A DNA stretch of 64,000 nucleotides. It comes from Oscheius onirici. Its lineage: Eukaryota > Nematoda > Chromadorea > Rhabditida > Rhabditidae. Below are positions 1 to 11,336 of the stretch, piece by piece. The stretch's first letter is position 1; each line of letters starts with the position of its first letter. A model generated the notes under the pieces. The model made no database searches. It worked only from the letters and a program-made list of their open reading frames with translations, and had not been told where the DNA came from. Location of the stretch: the NCBI GenBank assembly GCA_932521025.1, contig OW051469.1, positions 2,244,398 to 2,308,397 of the forward strand, read 5' to 3'. The position numbers and the translations under genes were made by a program.

Positions 1-970
1 TGTATCGCTTGCCTCATCCTGAACATTGTGTCGATCTGTGTTCTGTCGAAGCAGAGACGGGAAAAGGTAAATCTGTCTCTCTGTCCCTCTACAGTGAACT
101 CATCAAGGTGGTGCAACCTATTTTTCGTAATTTCAAAAACCTTTTTGTTTAAAATTTGGAATCTAGTAGAGAAAAATATGAGGCACAATCTCAAACAAGA
201 AGTTTAAAAAAAAATCCTAAAAATGTCAGAAAACGCAAAAAAAAAATTTTTGGTGGCGCAAATTGGTTCGAAGATTTTCTTCAACATTTTTTAAGATTTT
301 TTTTATTTCTTGTGTCAAATTGTTCCTCTTATTTTTCTCTACTACATACATTCCAAATTTTGAACAAAAAAGTTTCCTGAAAATACGAAAAAATAGGTTG
401 CACCAAGTTTGCGCCTTCGATGTCGTTATAGAAAGAGAGTTCACTGTATATCTACTCTACATTTCCAGCTCTTCGACCAACAACAGGCCGTGACTCTTCG
501 TGTCCAGACAAACCTTCTGATTTACTCCTGTTGCTTCACTCTGGGAATCATAGCCATGACCGTCTTCCAGGTAATTTTCTCCCAAAATCAAAGCAAAAAA
601 ACAAATTCAGTGTATCCTGGCCATCGAGAAGAACCCCCTGACGTCCACCTGGTTCCCCTATATTGTTCTCGCTCTCACCGTCGCTGCCGACATTGTCGCT
701 CTCTGCAATCCGTGGCTGCTTCTTTTTCTCTCGGCACCCTTCAGGTGGCATGTTGAGTACTTTATCCCAACAACTATACGAAAATGGCGGGAAAAAGAGG
801 CCCTGATTCCCACAGGTCAAAATAGAGAGTGGGAAAAGAGCAAATCTGTAATACTCTAAAAAACTATTTGAAAGTTTGCAGGCGTCAATTTCTTCGGAAA
901 TCGTCGATGGCTCTTCTTTTCGGGGGAGACACGTCGTTCACGACCAACTGAGAGCTGTTCAAGATGTTGA
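1..970 (+). CDS. Serpentine (7TM) chemoreceptor, Srg-like, 3' part only
   Basis: The gene is cut by the window edge, so only the last four exons are visible: 1-66, 469-570, 611-815 and 882-970 (stop TGA 968-970). Frames join cleanly at all three introns. Exon 1 reads as a membrane segment ending in a basic loop (SKQRREK), exon 2 as TM6 (IYSCCFTLGIIAMTVF) and exon 3 as TM7 (ADIVALCNPWLLLFLSAPFR), followed by a basic cytoplasmic tail. The TM7 pattern NPWLLLFLS resembles nematode Srg receptors, which are thought to act as chemosensory GPCRs in neuronal cilia. An AATAAA signal lies just after the stop, near 995. Intron 1 is unusually long because it holds a hairpin repeat. Membership of the serpentine superfamily is well supported; the Srg assignment rests on recall of family motifs. 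Confidence 0.7.
111..404. repeat. Hairpin repeat (MITE-like) in a receptor intron
   Basis: The ends are inverted copies: TGGTGCAACCTATTTTTCG at the left and its complement (CGAAAAAATAGGTTGCACCA) at the right. Further internal pairing continues inward (for example TAGAGAAAAATA against TATTTTTCTCTA). No target-site duplication was clear. It occupies most of the first visible intron of the receptor gene. Confidence 0.6.
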
Positions 971-1020
971 TCTCATGCTTTTTTCAGGCTTGTGTTGAAT
1001 AAATTGTCAAGGATTGGAGC

Positions 1021-1163
1021 GACTTGGTCTGGACAAGAGGACAGAGAGACACAAAGACAGGGGATAGAGAGGCAGAGGGACAGAGATTAAGTGAGTCAGA
1101 GAGTCAGAGTGACAGAGAGTGACAGAGAGAGACAGAAGAACAGAGAGTCAGAGAGACAGACAG
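1021..1163. repeat. GACAGAGA/GTCAGAGA low-complexity tract
   Basis: Imperfect 8- to 10-nt purine-rich units of the GACAGAGA and GTCAGAGA type. The tract resumes at about 1380-1447 on the other side of the hairpin element, so the hairpin appears to have inserted into it. The spacer 971-1595 holds nothing else recognisable. Confidence 0.75.
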
Positions 1164-1165
1164 TT

Positions 1166-1385
1166 ATAATCTGTTCAAAAAAGAGGAATTACCGTGAGAT
1201 TTTAGCTCTTCCCTTCGAGACCCATTTAGCCCGCAAACATTGGATACTCAGCCAACAAATTCTAAAGTTCGTTGCGTATCTTTCGACTTAGTTGGCTGAG
1301 TATCCAATGTTTGTGTGCTAAGTGGGTCTCGAAGGGAAGAGCTAAAATCTTATGGTAATCCCTCTTTTTTTGAACAGACCATAGA
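1166..1385. mobile_element. Hairpin MITE, family A (TA-flanked)
   Basis: Near-perfect foldback: the left arm (ATCTGTTCAAAAAAGAGG, then GATTTTAGCTCTTCCCTTCG) is repeated as its reverse complement in the right arm (CGAAGGGAAGAGCTAAAATC, then TTTTTTTGAACAGACCAT). Arms are about 90 nt with a short loop. A TA dinucleotide flanks each end, as expected for Tc1/mariner-type insertion. There is no coding capacity. A second member with the same termini lies at 39430-39655 and decayed relatives occur at 8390-8545, 9600-9690 and 59385-59515. Confidence 0.85.
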
Positions 1386-1595
1386 GAGTCACAGAAACAG
1401 AGTCAGACAGTCAGAGGGCCAGTTGGGCAACTAGACAGAGAGTCACAATGTACTCTAATCGCCCAGATGACTCAGTTGTTCTACTTCCGGAACCGTCAAC
1501 AAACAAGGCGTGCCACACTCGACCCACTTCCGAGACAGGAAGACGACCCAGTCCTTGTCTCTCTTTCGCCCCTGTTGCACTGACTCATTCTGGCA

Positions 1596-4500
1596 ATGCT
1601 GGATCAGTTGATTTTTCTACTGTTACCGTGGCTAGCTGTAGCTGGGATCAAGAACAAGCCGATGCACATCTATCTGAAAGGTTTGTTCTGGACAGACAGT
1701 CAGAGATAGAGATTTTGATAGACTCAGAGAATTAGAGAGTCAGAGACAGAGACTACAGTAACAGTAAATTCCAGACCTCTGTCCTCCCGGAATGTTGCCC
1801 CTGACTGGAACGAAACACGTCAGAACCTGTGACGATCTCTGTCCCCTGGACGCCCAATGTATTCAGGTTCATTTTTGTTCATCAATCCTCTCCAACACAT
1901 TCTACGACTCTCCCAAACGGGTAGCGGGTATCTTCACTGCGTCTCTCCTCACAGCGCTCATTCTCAGCACAGGTGACGTGTTTGCAGCGGACCTCTGAAA
2001 GTTTTTCCAGTATCTTTTTGAAGAGTCATACTCACCCTTGTAGTCAATTTTGACACAGTTCACACGAACATCTTCTCCAGTCTGTTGACTGCAAAAATAG
2101 TCGAAAGGGCACTTGATCTGGTCACAGGTCACAGGACCTTAGCTTATAGAATACAGGAGTTTTAAGATTTTCTTACGGTAGGAGTAGACGGCCAGAGGAA
2201 GTGCTAGGAGTAGGAAGAAGAGCTGAAAACTTGTCAGACCAGAGAGACCTTTAAATTTTCAAAAAGCCGATAGAAATTGGTCTTGTACAATTTTAGGATT
2301 AGTACAGTAACCCGGACAACTGAATTCCAAGCCAAAAGTTACAGTAACCTGAGCTTATCCTAAAATGTTCACGAAATTTGGCGGGACCTTCGATTTCGAT
2401 GGATTCTATACAGTATAACGAAGTTGGTCCCCTTTCTGGTCCTGCAACGAATATCCTGAAAATCAGGGAAGCTACCGAACATGTATTGACTACGGTACAT
2501 TTTTAGGATAAGCTTGGATTACTGTAGCTTTCGACTAATAATCTTGTCAAGATTACTGTAATTGTGGGCGCTTATCCTAAAATCGGACTGATTTGAATGG
2601 AGCGGCCCTTACCTGCCTGTCTATTTTAGGATCAGTTCAAAAACTACAGTAGCCGTGAACTCCAAATCAAAAAATACAGCAACCCTGAACTTAGAACGTA
2701 CCCAACAGACCTTTTTGGTGTAAAAAAAGAAGAAAACTCACCAATTTCATGATTTTCGAAATGAATGGCTTGGCGGAAAAAGCGCACCTTTTCAACAAGC
2801 CCCCATTTCAAAGACTCTTTGTTTCCTGTCCGAAAGATGACTAACCAGATTTTTAGGGCATCTGCTGCGTCAATCCACCTACATGTGTCGACTTGACTCA
2901 TATGTAACTTTTTGTTCTGGAAATTTCTAAAATCCCTAATTGCAGTTATCCCACCCAGTTTGCTTGTCTGGCAAACATTAAACAGAACTGTCCGGCTGAG
3001 ACGAAATGTGTTCCGAGCAGTCGGATAGGAATGAGTATTTGTTGTGCTCTGAAGAAGGTTCCAGTCAGTCGTTCAGCTCTGGCCTCTTCGGATCGGAACG
3101 ACGTCTGTCCCTCGACTCATCCAGTGATCAGTCACGAGAGTAATCAGATCAGACTGTGCAATACGTGTAATGATGGGTGAGTTGGAGAGAGTGACATAAT
3201 ATAAGACTGACAAGGGAAGCTTGTCAACTTAAGTTGGAGTTTTGCAACGAGTATAGTGTCATTCGATAGCCCTTTACGAACTGATTCTGGGGTATACTCC
3301 CAGATTCGCTTAAAGCGAGGGTATCGCTACCCCCCCCCCCCCCCGTTTGAATTTTCGCGCGCAAAATTTCAGCGCGGCGGCGGCCTGCAAATGACTCTGG
3401 CGCAGTGGATAAGGTATGTTTCTACTAATTTTGAAGTCACAGGTTCAATTCCTTATGGTGTCGATTTTTTCTGCATATTAGTTCAAAGAGTTTTATGTGA
3501 AACGGAGAACTCAAAGAGCGACGGAACCACCAATTGAAGAGGACAGTTAGATGGCTCGGCGCGCTGACATAGTGTCTCGCGAAGTAACGCGTTTTTGAGT
3601 TTTGCGATGTTCTGCAAACTTTAGTTTTTCGTATGCTCTACAACTTTGCAGAACATTGTTTTGGCTAAAAATCCCGCCTTCGGTATGAAAACCGTCAGTC
3701 AAGTTGCGAGGTTAGTTGTAATGAAAATGAGACAAGTGAAACAAGTTTTGGAAAAAATATCAGTTTTTCGAAGTGGAATAATAAACAAAAGAAAATGGCA
3801 GACCTATCGAATTGACTTTTCTTGTGTTTCTCTTCACTTTTCGGATAATTTTCGATGTCTCCCTAATTCTGACTCTCTGACCACTTGAGTTTCATTTTCA
3901 AAAAGTTTCAAAATCATGAAAGTGATGTCCAATTGGTTTAGGTAACTTCTGAAGCACTCATAGTGAAGTCATGAGTCCGGACCACACACCATTGGGCCAC
4001 GCTGCCATGTTTCTAGGACAAGATTCCGCGCGATATGTTTCAGGGCGCCAAAACGACCGTTTTTAAATCGTCCATAACTCGGACCAGGGAGGGATTAAGT
4101 TCAGAGAGTCAAAGAGACAAAGAGTCAAAGAGTTAAAGAAACAGAGAGTCAGAGAGTCGGAGAGACAGAGAGGCAGAGAGTGAGAGAGACAGAAGGCCAG
4201 AGTCAGAGAGTCGGAGGCTGTCAGACAGAGACATCGAGAGATTGAGCAACAGAAAGACAGAGAGACGGAGAAACAGAGGGACAGAGGGACAGAAAGACAG
4301 GGAGTCAGAGAGACAGAGAGTCGGGGAGACAGACGGACAGAGTGACTGAGAGTCAGACAGTCAAAGAGACAGAGAGTCAGAGAGTCAGTGAAACAGAGAG
4401 AGAAAGACTGGGAGAAAGAGAGACTACCAGTTCAGAATCTGCGTCTCTTTCCGAAAGTCCGACGTCTCTGTCTGTTGTCAGTCATTTGCTGCTCTCTGTG

Positions 4501-6790
4501 GACCTGACAGTATAGTCGAAATGGATGGAGTACTGGCCAGAGACTGTACCAAAACTCCGTGTTCCCAAGGGTCAGTCTCTCTCCTCCCTCCTTCCAGACA
4601 AGAGTCACAGATTCGAGTGTTCCTTGACTACATCAGGTTCACGGATCTGTTGCTCTCTCGCCCTCTGTAGTTCCGGAGTTCGTGCTCGAGCCGTCTGTGC
4701 CGGAGGCTGTCGGAAGAATGAACAATGTGAGGAAATAAACGGTCAGAGGTGGTGCTGTCCAAAGCTGGAGACCTGTCCGGATGGGAAGAAATCGTAGTTT
4801 ATACTCTTTTGTTTTTCAATGGATTGTTCTTCAGGAACGGAAAAACTTGTTCCATGTCCAATACCAAATGTTCCCGCGGCTACGAGTGCATGCAAAGCGA
4901 AGAGGGCAGCTCCTGGTTGTGCTGCAAGAGTCGAGCTTCAAGAATTCCTCTTCTGATCACAACTACGAGAATGACGACGACTACGTAAGTTTCTCATGAA
5001 AATTTTTCCAGACAGTGTTCAATTTTCCGACTCTCACTTGATTGAAGTACAGCTGTGGATTTAGCTTTTACCGTACTCAATCTCTCATTCCTAGACATGT
5101 GCGCTTGGACCGGCTTGGAAAAAAATCGCCGTCAGTGCGGCGTGCAAAAGAAATTCAGCACGCTTTTTTCTGGGTTTTTTGTGTTTCCCCAGACATTGTG
5201 AACAAATACCGACTAGCACAGAAAAAAGTTAGCAAAAAAAAGACAAAAATGCAAAGAAAATTGAAGTTTCGTACGAAAAACACGAATTTTGTCGACGTTT
5301 TCGCGAATTTCGTTTTTTTTTTTTGCGGATTTGTCTTTTTTGCTAACTTTTTTCTGTACTAGCTAGTATTTGTTCACAATGACCGGGGAAACACAAAAAA
5401 AAACAGAAAAAACTCATTCCAAACCAGGGTTGGGCGAGCGCTCGCGCTCGCATGCGAGCACAAAATTTGAAAATGCTTGCGCTCGCGGTGCAAGCAGAGC
5501 TGTGTTCGCGAGCACCTGCGAGCAGTGGGTCTCACACCGATCTGATAAAAACGCGGTAGATTTTGGAAAATGCATCCAATTTTGCTTATCCTTTTTCGAT
5601 TTTTATATTTTTTTTCGGTCGTTTTGGTATCAAAACGTTCCAAATAGGATATTCTACAATAATAAATGAAAATAAGATCAAAAAATATCGAAAATGATTG
5701 ATAAAAATCCAAAAAGTCCAATTTCCATATTTGGGAAAGTGCTCGCGCTCGCGAGCAGTTTATAATGCGAGCAAAAAATTTGCTCGTGCTCGCGCTCGCG
5801 CTAAAATTGAGAGGTCTGCTCGCGCTCACGCTCGCACAAAAAATCGCTGCTCGCCCAACCCTGTTTCAAACACTCAGCCTTTCCAGACTCTGAGACTGTA
5901 ATCATTACTCACAGACGGCTTCTGATTACTGCTCTGAACCAAACCAGCTGCTTTCATAACATTTTTTTTACTTTCCTTACTTTTTTTAGTCTCTTGTGCT
6001 TCTAGACGTTTTCCTACCACTTCTAGAACTTTCTTACGGCTTCCAGTTCTGTTTGTCCTGACTGACTATTCCCTCATACTCTCATAGGTAGGATTACCCA
6101 AAGAAATCCCTACAACTCAAACAAAATAATCAAAAAACCGGTGTAATTCAAAATTTCAGAGAACAAGAAGATCCTCTCTGCGAAAACGGCGAGTATCCAC
6201 TGGTAGAAGAGGATGAGTACATGTCCTGTCCCGAGGAGGGCTCTCCGTGTCCCAGAGCCGGATTCGTCTGTCAGACTGCCTCAAACGGTCATCTGTTCTG
6301 CTGCCCGATCCCTGATTTCGAGACTACGACGGAGGCGACGACAAGAGCTGTCAAAAGAGGCAGAGGAAAGCAGTCTCTGGCAAAGATTTTCAAAGGTTCG
6401 TCTGGTTTTTCCCTAAATTAAGTTTTTTTTAGAAATCACGGCTATTCCTCTGATTACCATGGATCCGGGGAGCGGTCCTCCTTCGTAAGTTGCCCAAGAT
6501 TCGCTGCGGGACCCATTGCTTTGGGTCACGTCACAAACTTCTCCTTTTTGAACAATTTCGTGACGAGACCCGCTGCACTCGTGACGGGACCGAAGCGGTT
6601 TTGGTCCCGTAGCGATCTTAATTTTTCCAGCTGTCTCTTCGGCCACGTCGCCGCCCGAAACCCTCTAAACAACGAAATTCGACGCTGTGGCGGCTTCCTC
6701 GACTTTAGCTGTCCTTTTGGCTTCGCCTGTCAGCCCTCCACCTCCACGGCCGGCTTTCTCTGCTGTGCCAAAATTAGCAAAAATGCTTAA
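1596..6790 (+). CDS. Secreted lustrin-type cysteine-rich repeat protein
   Basis: Ten exons: 1596-1680, 1775-1866, 2857-2903, 2946-3176, 4511-4570, 4605-4793, 4835-4984, 6160-6395, 6433-6484, 6631-6790. They total 1302 nt (433 aa) with every phase matching. The start was chosen because it opens a signal peptide (MLDQLIFLLLPWLAVAG). The mature chain consists of cysteine modules ending in CC, for example CSRGYECMQ...SSWLCCK and CPRAGFVCQTA...HLFCCP, separated by Thr- and Ser-rich linkers (ITTTRMTTTT). This matches the nematode Lustrin_cystein repeat family, found in extracellular matrix or cuticle-associated proteins; the exact role is unknown. Two junctions (4570/4605 and 1866/2857) were chosen by phase and the CC motif and are the least certain. 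Large introns hold a SINE, a hAT-like MITE and a nested minus-strand gene. An AATAAA lies just after the stop (near 6794). Confidence 0.8.
1882..2222 (-). CDS. Small secreted Cys-rich protein nested in an intron (5' exon not found)
   Basis: Three minus-strand exons, 2222-2177, 2137-2036 and 1994-1882, join in frame to 86 residues and a stop. The first visible exon encodes a hydrophobic segment (LFFLLLALPLAVYSY) that looks like a signal peptide core, so only a short start exon is missing. The mature part has eight cysteines in two modules with matching spacing: CDQIKCPFDYFC...C and CKHVTCAENERC...C. I do not recognise the family. The gene lies wholly in intron 2 of the lustrin gene on the opposite strand. 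The conserved module spacing and clean splice sites argue that it is real; the missing start exon and small size keep confidence moderate. Confidence 0.55.
2285..2640. repeat. Repeat rich in TTTTAGGATAAGC and TTACTGTAGC motifs
   Basis: Several direct and inverted copies of TTTTAGGAT/ATCCTAAAA alternate with TTACTGTA. The same motif pair recurs at 24285-24500 and 51190-51255, so this is an interspersed family rather than chance. Confidence 0.55.
3308..3480 (+). mobile_element. tRNA-derived SINE-like copy S1
   Basis: The 5' block reads CTTAAAGCGAGGGTATCGCT, then a poly-C run. The tRNA-like head has A-box-like TGGCGCAGTGGATAAGG (from 3399) and B-box GGTTCAATTCC (from 3442), and a T-rich tail with TGCAT follows. 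It lies in intron 4 of the lustrin gene. The acceptor stem does not pair, so it is not a functional tRNA. Confidence 0.65.
3600..3665. repeat. Short palindrome, family C
   Basis: GATGTTCTGCAAACTTTAG pairs with CTACAACTTTGCAGAACAT around a short loop. Related palindromes occur at 13905-13975, 30560-30605, 52718-52795, 60885-60960 and 61715-61785. Confidence 0.6.
4080..4440. repeat. GACAGAGA/GTCAGAGA low-complexity tract in an intron
   Basis: About 360 nt of imperfect GTCAGAGA, GACAGAGA and GACAGAGG units, ending about 70 nt before an exon of the lustrin gene. Confidence 0.8.
5164..5412. mobile_element. Hairpin element abutting a hAT-like MITE
   Basis: Outer arms GTGTTTCCCC and GGGGAAACAC, then TGTGAACAAATA against TATTTGTTCACA, then AGAAAAAAGTTAGC against GCTAACTTTTTTCT. 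Arms are roughly 90-100 nt around an A/T-rich centre. It has no coding capacity and lies immediately upstream of the element at 5425-5863, in the same intron. Confidence 0.75.
5425..5863. mobile_element. hAT-like MITE with 8-bp target duplication
   Basis: Termini are inverted: CAGGGTTGGGCGAGC at the left and GCTCGCCCAACCCTG at the right. The direct repeats flanking them are TTCCAAAC (5417-5424) and TTTCAAAC (5864-5871), 7 of 8 identical, matching the 8-bp duplication made by hAT transposases. The interior is rich in GCTCGCGCTCGC runs in both orientations. No transposase is encoded. Confidence 0.85.
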
Positions 6791-7010
6791 AAAATAAATT
6801 AATATGTAACAATTTTTTTATTAACCCAAGAAAAGACAATGCAACCGGTCGTAATTTCCATATTTTTTTAACAAATTTTGAGGGGAACTATATATCACAG
6901 TGGATGTAAGAAAATTACGGCAAAATGGACGGCTAAATAGAGGAAAATTCTACCCATTTTTGATGAGAGAAAGAGAGACAAACAACTAGAAACTAAACTA
7001 CAAAATTGTC

Positions 7011-10000
7011 CTATTTGGCCTTCGTTTGCTTGCTCCAACCATCGCAATTCTGCTGCTGTTGACGAGGGGCTGTCGGTTTGGCTACATCCTCGTGGCTCAA
7101 AAACGGGGCGGAGGCGAACATGTCCGGCCTAAATTTGACTGGATAAAAGACGATAAAAAGATGAATTTTTCGCTTTTCGCCTGCCGAACTTTTTACCAAA
7201 AGAAAGCCTGAAAGCAAATGACATGTCCAGTTTATATGACCAAAATGTCCAGTTTATTTCGGATTCAGCTATTTTCACGCTTTTCAGCGAAGAAATAGTC
7301 GTCTATTTTAAGCAAATGATAAACTCACGGTGTCAGAAGTCCCGGAGGCGGGCTGACATGCTCAAAGCCGGGCGGCGGAGCAAACGAGAGTCCCGGAGGC
7401 GGGGCCGAAGTTGTCGGACTTGGCGTACTCGGCCTCGATAGGCCGGGAGGAGGCGCAAATTCTTTCCTGGCGACTTCTGTCGGCATCGAGGACAACGGCT
7501 GCGAATTATCCGTTCCTAGAACGTTGGACAGCGAGAGACCGGTCAGCGCAGAGCTGACAGAGTTGAACAGCCACTGAAAGTGATATAATTTGTTTAAAAA
7601 TGGGTAAAAAAGCTAAAATTAAGATAAGAAAACGAACCGAGAGTCCACCTGTCGATGGGCCTTCCGGTTCCGGGCTAGCAGGCTTCGGTTCAGGTTTATT
7701 CGTAGTAGATTGAAGAGAGGGAAAGTCGGGAACTTTCTGGAAAAAGATGACGTTTTTACACAATTCTAGACAGATTTTGCTTCGTTATTTTTTTTCCAAA
7801 TTCTAGCCGACTGTTTTCAAAGCTCACCTTCACCGTTTTAGCCGTCTCCTTTTTCTCTTTCTTCTTATTATTTTTCGCCTTGTTGTTATTGGCCCCTGCT
7901 CCCACGTTTTTCTCCTTCAAGACGGCTTCTCCCTTCTTCTTGTTCTGAATAGTTTCATATAAAAAAGAATCGCGCAAAAACATACGTTATTTCGACTGGA
8001 CTCTGCCGAGCTGACGCCCGAAGAACTGGCAATATCCTGCATCAAAATGGCCTGCATTTCGAGATCTTCATCCGGCTGGATCATCATTTGTTCTTGAATC
8101 TCGCGCATCATCTCCTTCTGCTGCAGCTCTCTGGCCTCTTCCATCTTTTTTTGGAGCTCGCGACGCTGCTTTCCCGTCAGCTTTTTGGCGTAAGGAATAT
8201 CCTCCCAGGTCTCTTGGACGGGCTGATAGTTGGAAGCCGGCGTCGTGACGGAGCGCTCAGGCAGAACGTCCGGCTGAGCCAGTTTGGCCTTCTTTTTGGG
8301 CATAACGAGACCGGTAATGGCGCTCTGAAAATGGGGGTTTTGAGGAAGAAAATGGTCTTTTTCATCGGTGTGTGAAGGATTTTTTCGTTTCGAGATCCAT
8401 TTAGCACGCAAACATTGGATACTCAGCCAAAATACGCGGCTTAAACTTGAATTTGACTGCGTATCCTGGCTGCGTATCCAATTTTTGAGTCTCGAAACGA
8501 ATAGCAAACGGTTACGGTAGCTCCCTCTTCAAAATGAACGGTCATAGAGGGAAGATCTGCGTGTTTTCCGCCACTTTCACAGAAGTTTCAAGAAGACAGT
8601 AACGAACCTTTCCCTGAGTCTTGGAAGCCCAATTGGTCTGGGAAGAGAGTCCCGTGTAGGCATTGGCTGGCAGCGACGGAAAATCTTCGCTCGGAATCGG
8701 GCTTGTCGGTTTTTTCTGCTGGATTTTTATCTGCTGACGACCTGGCTGAGTCTTAGGCGGAGCCAGGACACTCGCCGGAAGCTGAGGTCTCGAGGCCGAA
8801 GCGGCTTGTTCATCGTCGTCGATTACTTCGAAATTTCCCTAAATCATCATTATTTATGAGCAAAAATAAGGAAAAGTACCGTATGCTGTCCCCAATTTGA
8901 ACTTTGCTGCTGTTGCTGTGAGCCCTGACGTCCTACGAGCGATGGGAAATCTTCAGCCGGTTTCTGGAAACTTTGTGTCAAAAAAGTGGTGAAAAAAGCT
9001 ACAATTACGATCGGTAGCTCCTAATTTAGAAGTTTTGCTACCAAAAGTACAACCAAAAGTCTAAAAACTCCCACCTTTTGTACTTGCTGCGGTTTTCGAG
9101 CAGCCTGAGTTTTTCCAGTCCTATTCAGCCTCGGAAACTGCTGCGGGACGACAACTTGCGGCTCCTGAACCGACGATCCTCCCGGGCCACCGGGCAACGA
9201 CGGAAAATCTTCCTGTCTAGCCGCGTAAGAGGCTCTTCCGTACCGTATCGACAAATTCTGGCTCTGAGCCGACGGAACGACAATAATTTCCGTATTCGGG
9301 CGCGGCGGAGGTGGCGGAGCTGGCTCCTGCTGCACGACGGCAATCCGTTCGTTTGGTCCGCCCTGGAAGCGGTGACCGGGATCACGACGCGTCCTTCCAT
9401 GTCCAATCATGTGGCGATCGTTGTACTGAAAGTCCAGATGCATGCTTTTTCCGGAATGCTGCGTTCGGTGAAGATTGAATTCGACCTGGCTGGAGAAGGC
9501 TATTCCGAGATTGCGACAGTTTTCATGCTCACAGAGAAAATGCTTTGCCTTGTAGTGTTTCAGCAGCTCCTCGTGTTTTCTAAAAAAAAGGTTTGAAACA
9601 CTGAAAACATTAGATACTCAGCCAAATCCAAGATTTAGCAGCGTATTTCGGCTGAGTATCCAGTCTTTGCGCGATCATTTAAAGGGTCTCGAAACGATGA
9701 AAAATAACGATAAAAACGAACCCAAAGAAGTGATTGGTCAGTGTTCCGTCGGCTTCACAGAACTGGCAGTAGAAGTGGTCCTTGCGCAGATGACGATACT
9801 GTCCATCGGTGTCGAAAAAGCGCTCATCGCAGAAGAGACAAGACGGATGACCACGCTGACTCTTGTCTTCCACATCGCCTTCTCTGATATGTCGCTGCAG
9901 ATTCGGTCGATTGTACGTTTTCCTCTCTCTGTAAAATGTTGATTTTAGAGGTAAAAAGCTGTTTTAACATTAAAAAAATGGTCCTTACCTCGAGAAGAGA

Positions 10001-11336
10001 TTCAAATTTTCTGTGCAAATGTTGCAGTAGGTCAACTGATGGGAGTTGGACATGTGCATGCGGAGAGCATTGAACGTGTTAAATTCAAGTCGTTCTCCTT
10101 CCGGCGTCTTGCAAATCTTACAGACATGGGCCAGGTATTGTTCGTAGCGCTCGCCGACGTCCTTGTTCTCGAAGCGGATGCCGAAACGATCCTCGGCCGG
10201 ATGACCGTGCTTCGGAATGTTGAGGGGGCAGGTTTCGAGACTATTGGAGGCGAAGAGGAGGACAGCCTGAAAAAGATAGGTCAAATTTAAAAAAACTAGC
10301 AGCGTCAAGGTAATGAGTTGGTGCGCAGCGTGGCAATATCTCTGAATTTGGTCATTTGTGCAGCCAGAGCAAGGCAAATCAGGCCAGAAAAATTTATACA
10401 ATACAATATACACCCTGTCTGACAGGATTTTTTTTCTAGCTGGGTTTGCCATACTTGGTGAATAAACACGTCAAATCAGAGGTTTCTCATACCCGCATTT
10501 AGATATTTTCCATGGTTTAAGTAAGAAGCTACGCATGTTTTGCTCAGTTGCCCTGAGAACAAAGAAGTTATTTTCATCTTGTGTTAGTTGCCGAAAACAC
10601 AACGGGTAACCGTTGGATAGTCGGCTAAACGCCGTAGAAAAAAGAGCTCGAAAAGTGTAAAAATTTTGATCAACTTGACCTAGCTTTCCTCATTTTCAGC
10701 TAATTAATTGTTTGAGCAAACTTTCCGACCATGTGTTTGTCAAGGACCGAAAAAAAGGTGCCTAAATTTTAGACAGAAATCGCTTTGACGTAACTCGTTA
10801 CGCGATGTTTTCGTAGATTTTGACGTATAATGTTACGTAAGCAGTTACAAGGAAAAATGAAAAGAGAAAAAAACTCACAACTTCCAGCTCCTGTCTGCAG
10901 ACTGGACAGCCTTTCTGTCCGTTGAGGACGCGTATACGAAGACAGCACTCGATACATATAGGATGACGGCATTCTCCGAGACCGAAAATGTCGCACGGCT
11001 TGCAACAGATCACACATTCATCTTTAGCTCCGTTCGAGGCCATGATATCCGAAAAGTTGCTCTAAAAAATGTTCTGTATTCTGACAATTAGAAGAAAACG
11101 AACATGAATGTCGCTGATCATCTTCTCGTACTTTTTCATGTCAACTTTGTAGCTTTGCTGGTGCCTAGGGATGTGGCGACGATTTTGGGAGCCTCCTTGC
11201 TCATTTTCTGGAAAAGAATTCGTTAAAAAGTAGTAGGAAAAGACTTACCGGGATGATTTCTATGATTATCACGTCGTTGATGATTCTTCTTCTTGGCTGG
11301 CTTCTTTTCCGAAGCTGTCGGTTGATTTTCTGACAT
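7011..11336 (-). CDS. ZNF598: ZNF598/Hel2-type E3 ubiquitin ligase
   Basis: Thirteen exons from 11336 down to 7011: 11336-11249, 11207-11104, 11061-10879, 10266-9989, 9928-9722, 9579-9075, 8963-8880, 8838-8608, 8324-7986, 7944-7828, 7736-7638, 7573-7329, 7128-7011. They total 2598 nt (865 aa, close to human ZNF598). An N-terminal RING (from about residue 80, CVICCKPCDIFGLGECRHP) is followed by C2H2-like fingers (HVCKICKTPEG, SCLFCDERFFD, FYCQFCEADG). Homologues ubiquitinate small-subunit ribosomal proteins on collided ribosomes in the cytoplasm, starting ribosome quality control. The tail holds four DFPSL motifs and four PPPGL/PPPGF motifs at residues 786-824. PPPG[L/F] binds GYF domains of GIGYF-type partners, so coupling to 4EHP-GIGYF translational repression is inferred. 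It diverges from ARID4 across about 1 kb. Confidence 0.93.
8390..8545. repeat. Decayed family A hairpin MITE
   Basis: Contains CAAACATTGGATACTCAGCC and a diverged inverted partner (GGCTGCGTATCCAATTTTTG), plus CTCTTCAAAATGAACGGTCAT, a degraded family A terminus. It lies in a ZNF598 intron. A further fragment (GATACTCAGCC...GGCTGAGTATC) is at 9600-9690, in another intron of the same gene. Confidence 0.65.

Noticed and set aside
409-756. 115-codon open frame starting at 409
   Set aside because: It runs through an intron; the receptor exons in the correct frames explain this stretch.
4080-4440. CRISPR-like or satellite array
   Set aside because: Units are imperfect 8-10-mers without spacers, in a eukaryotic intron; it is low-complexity sequence.
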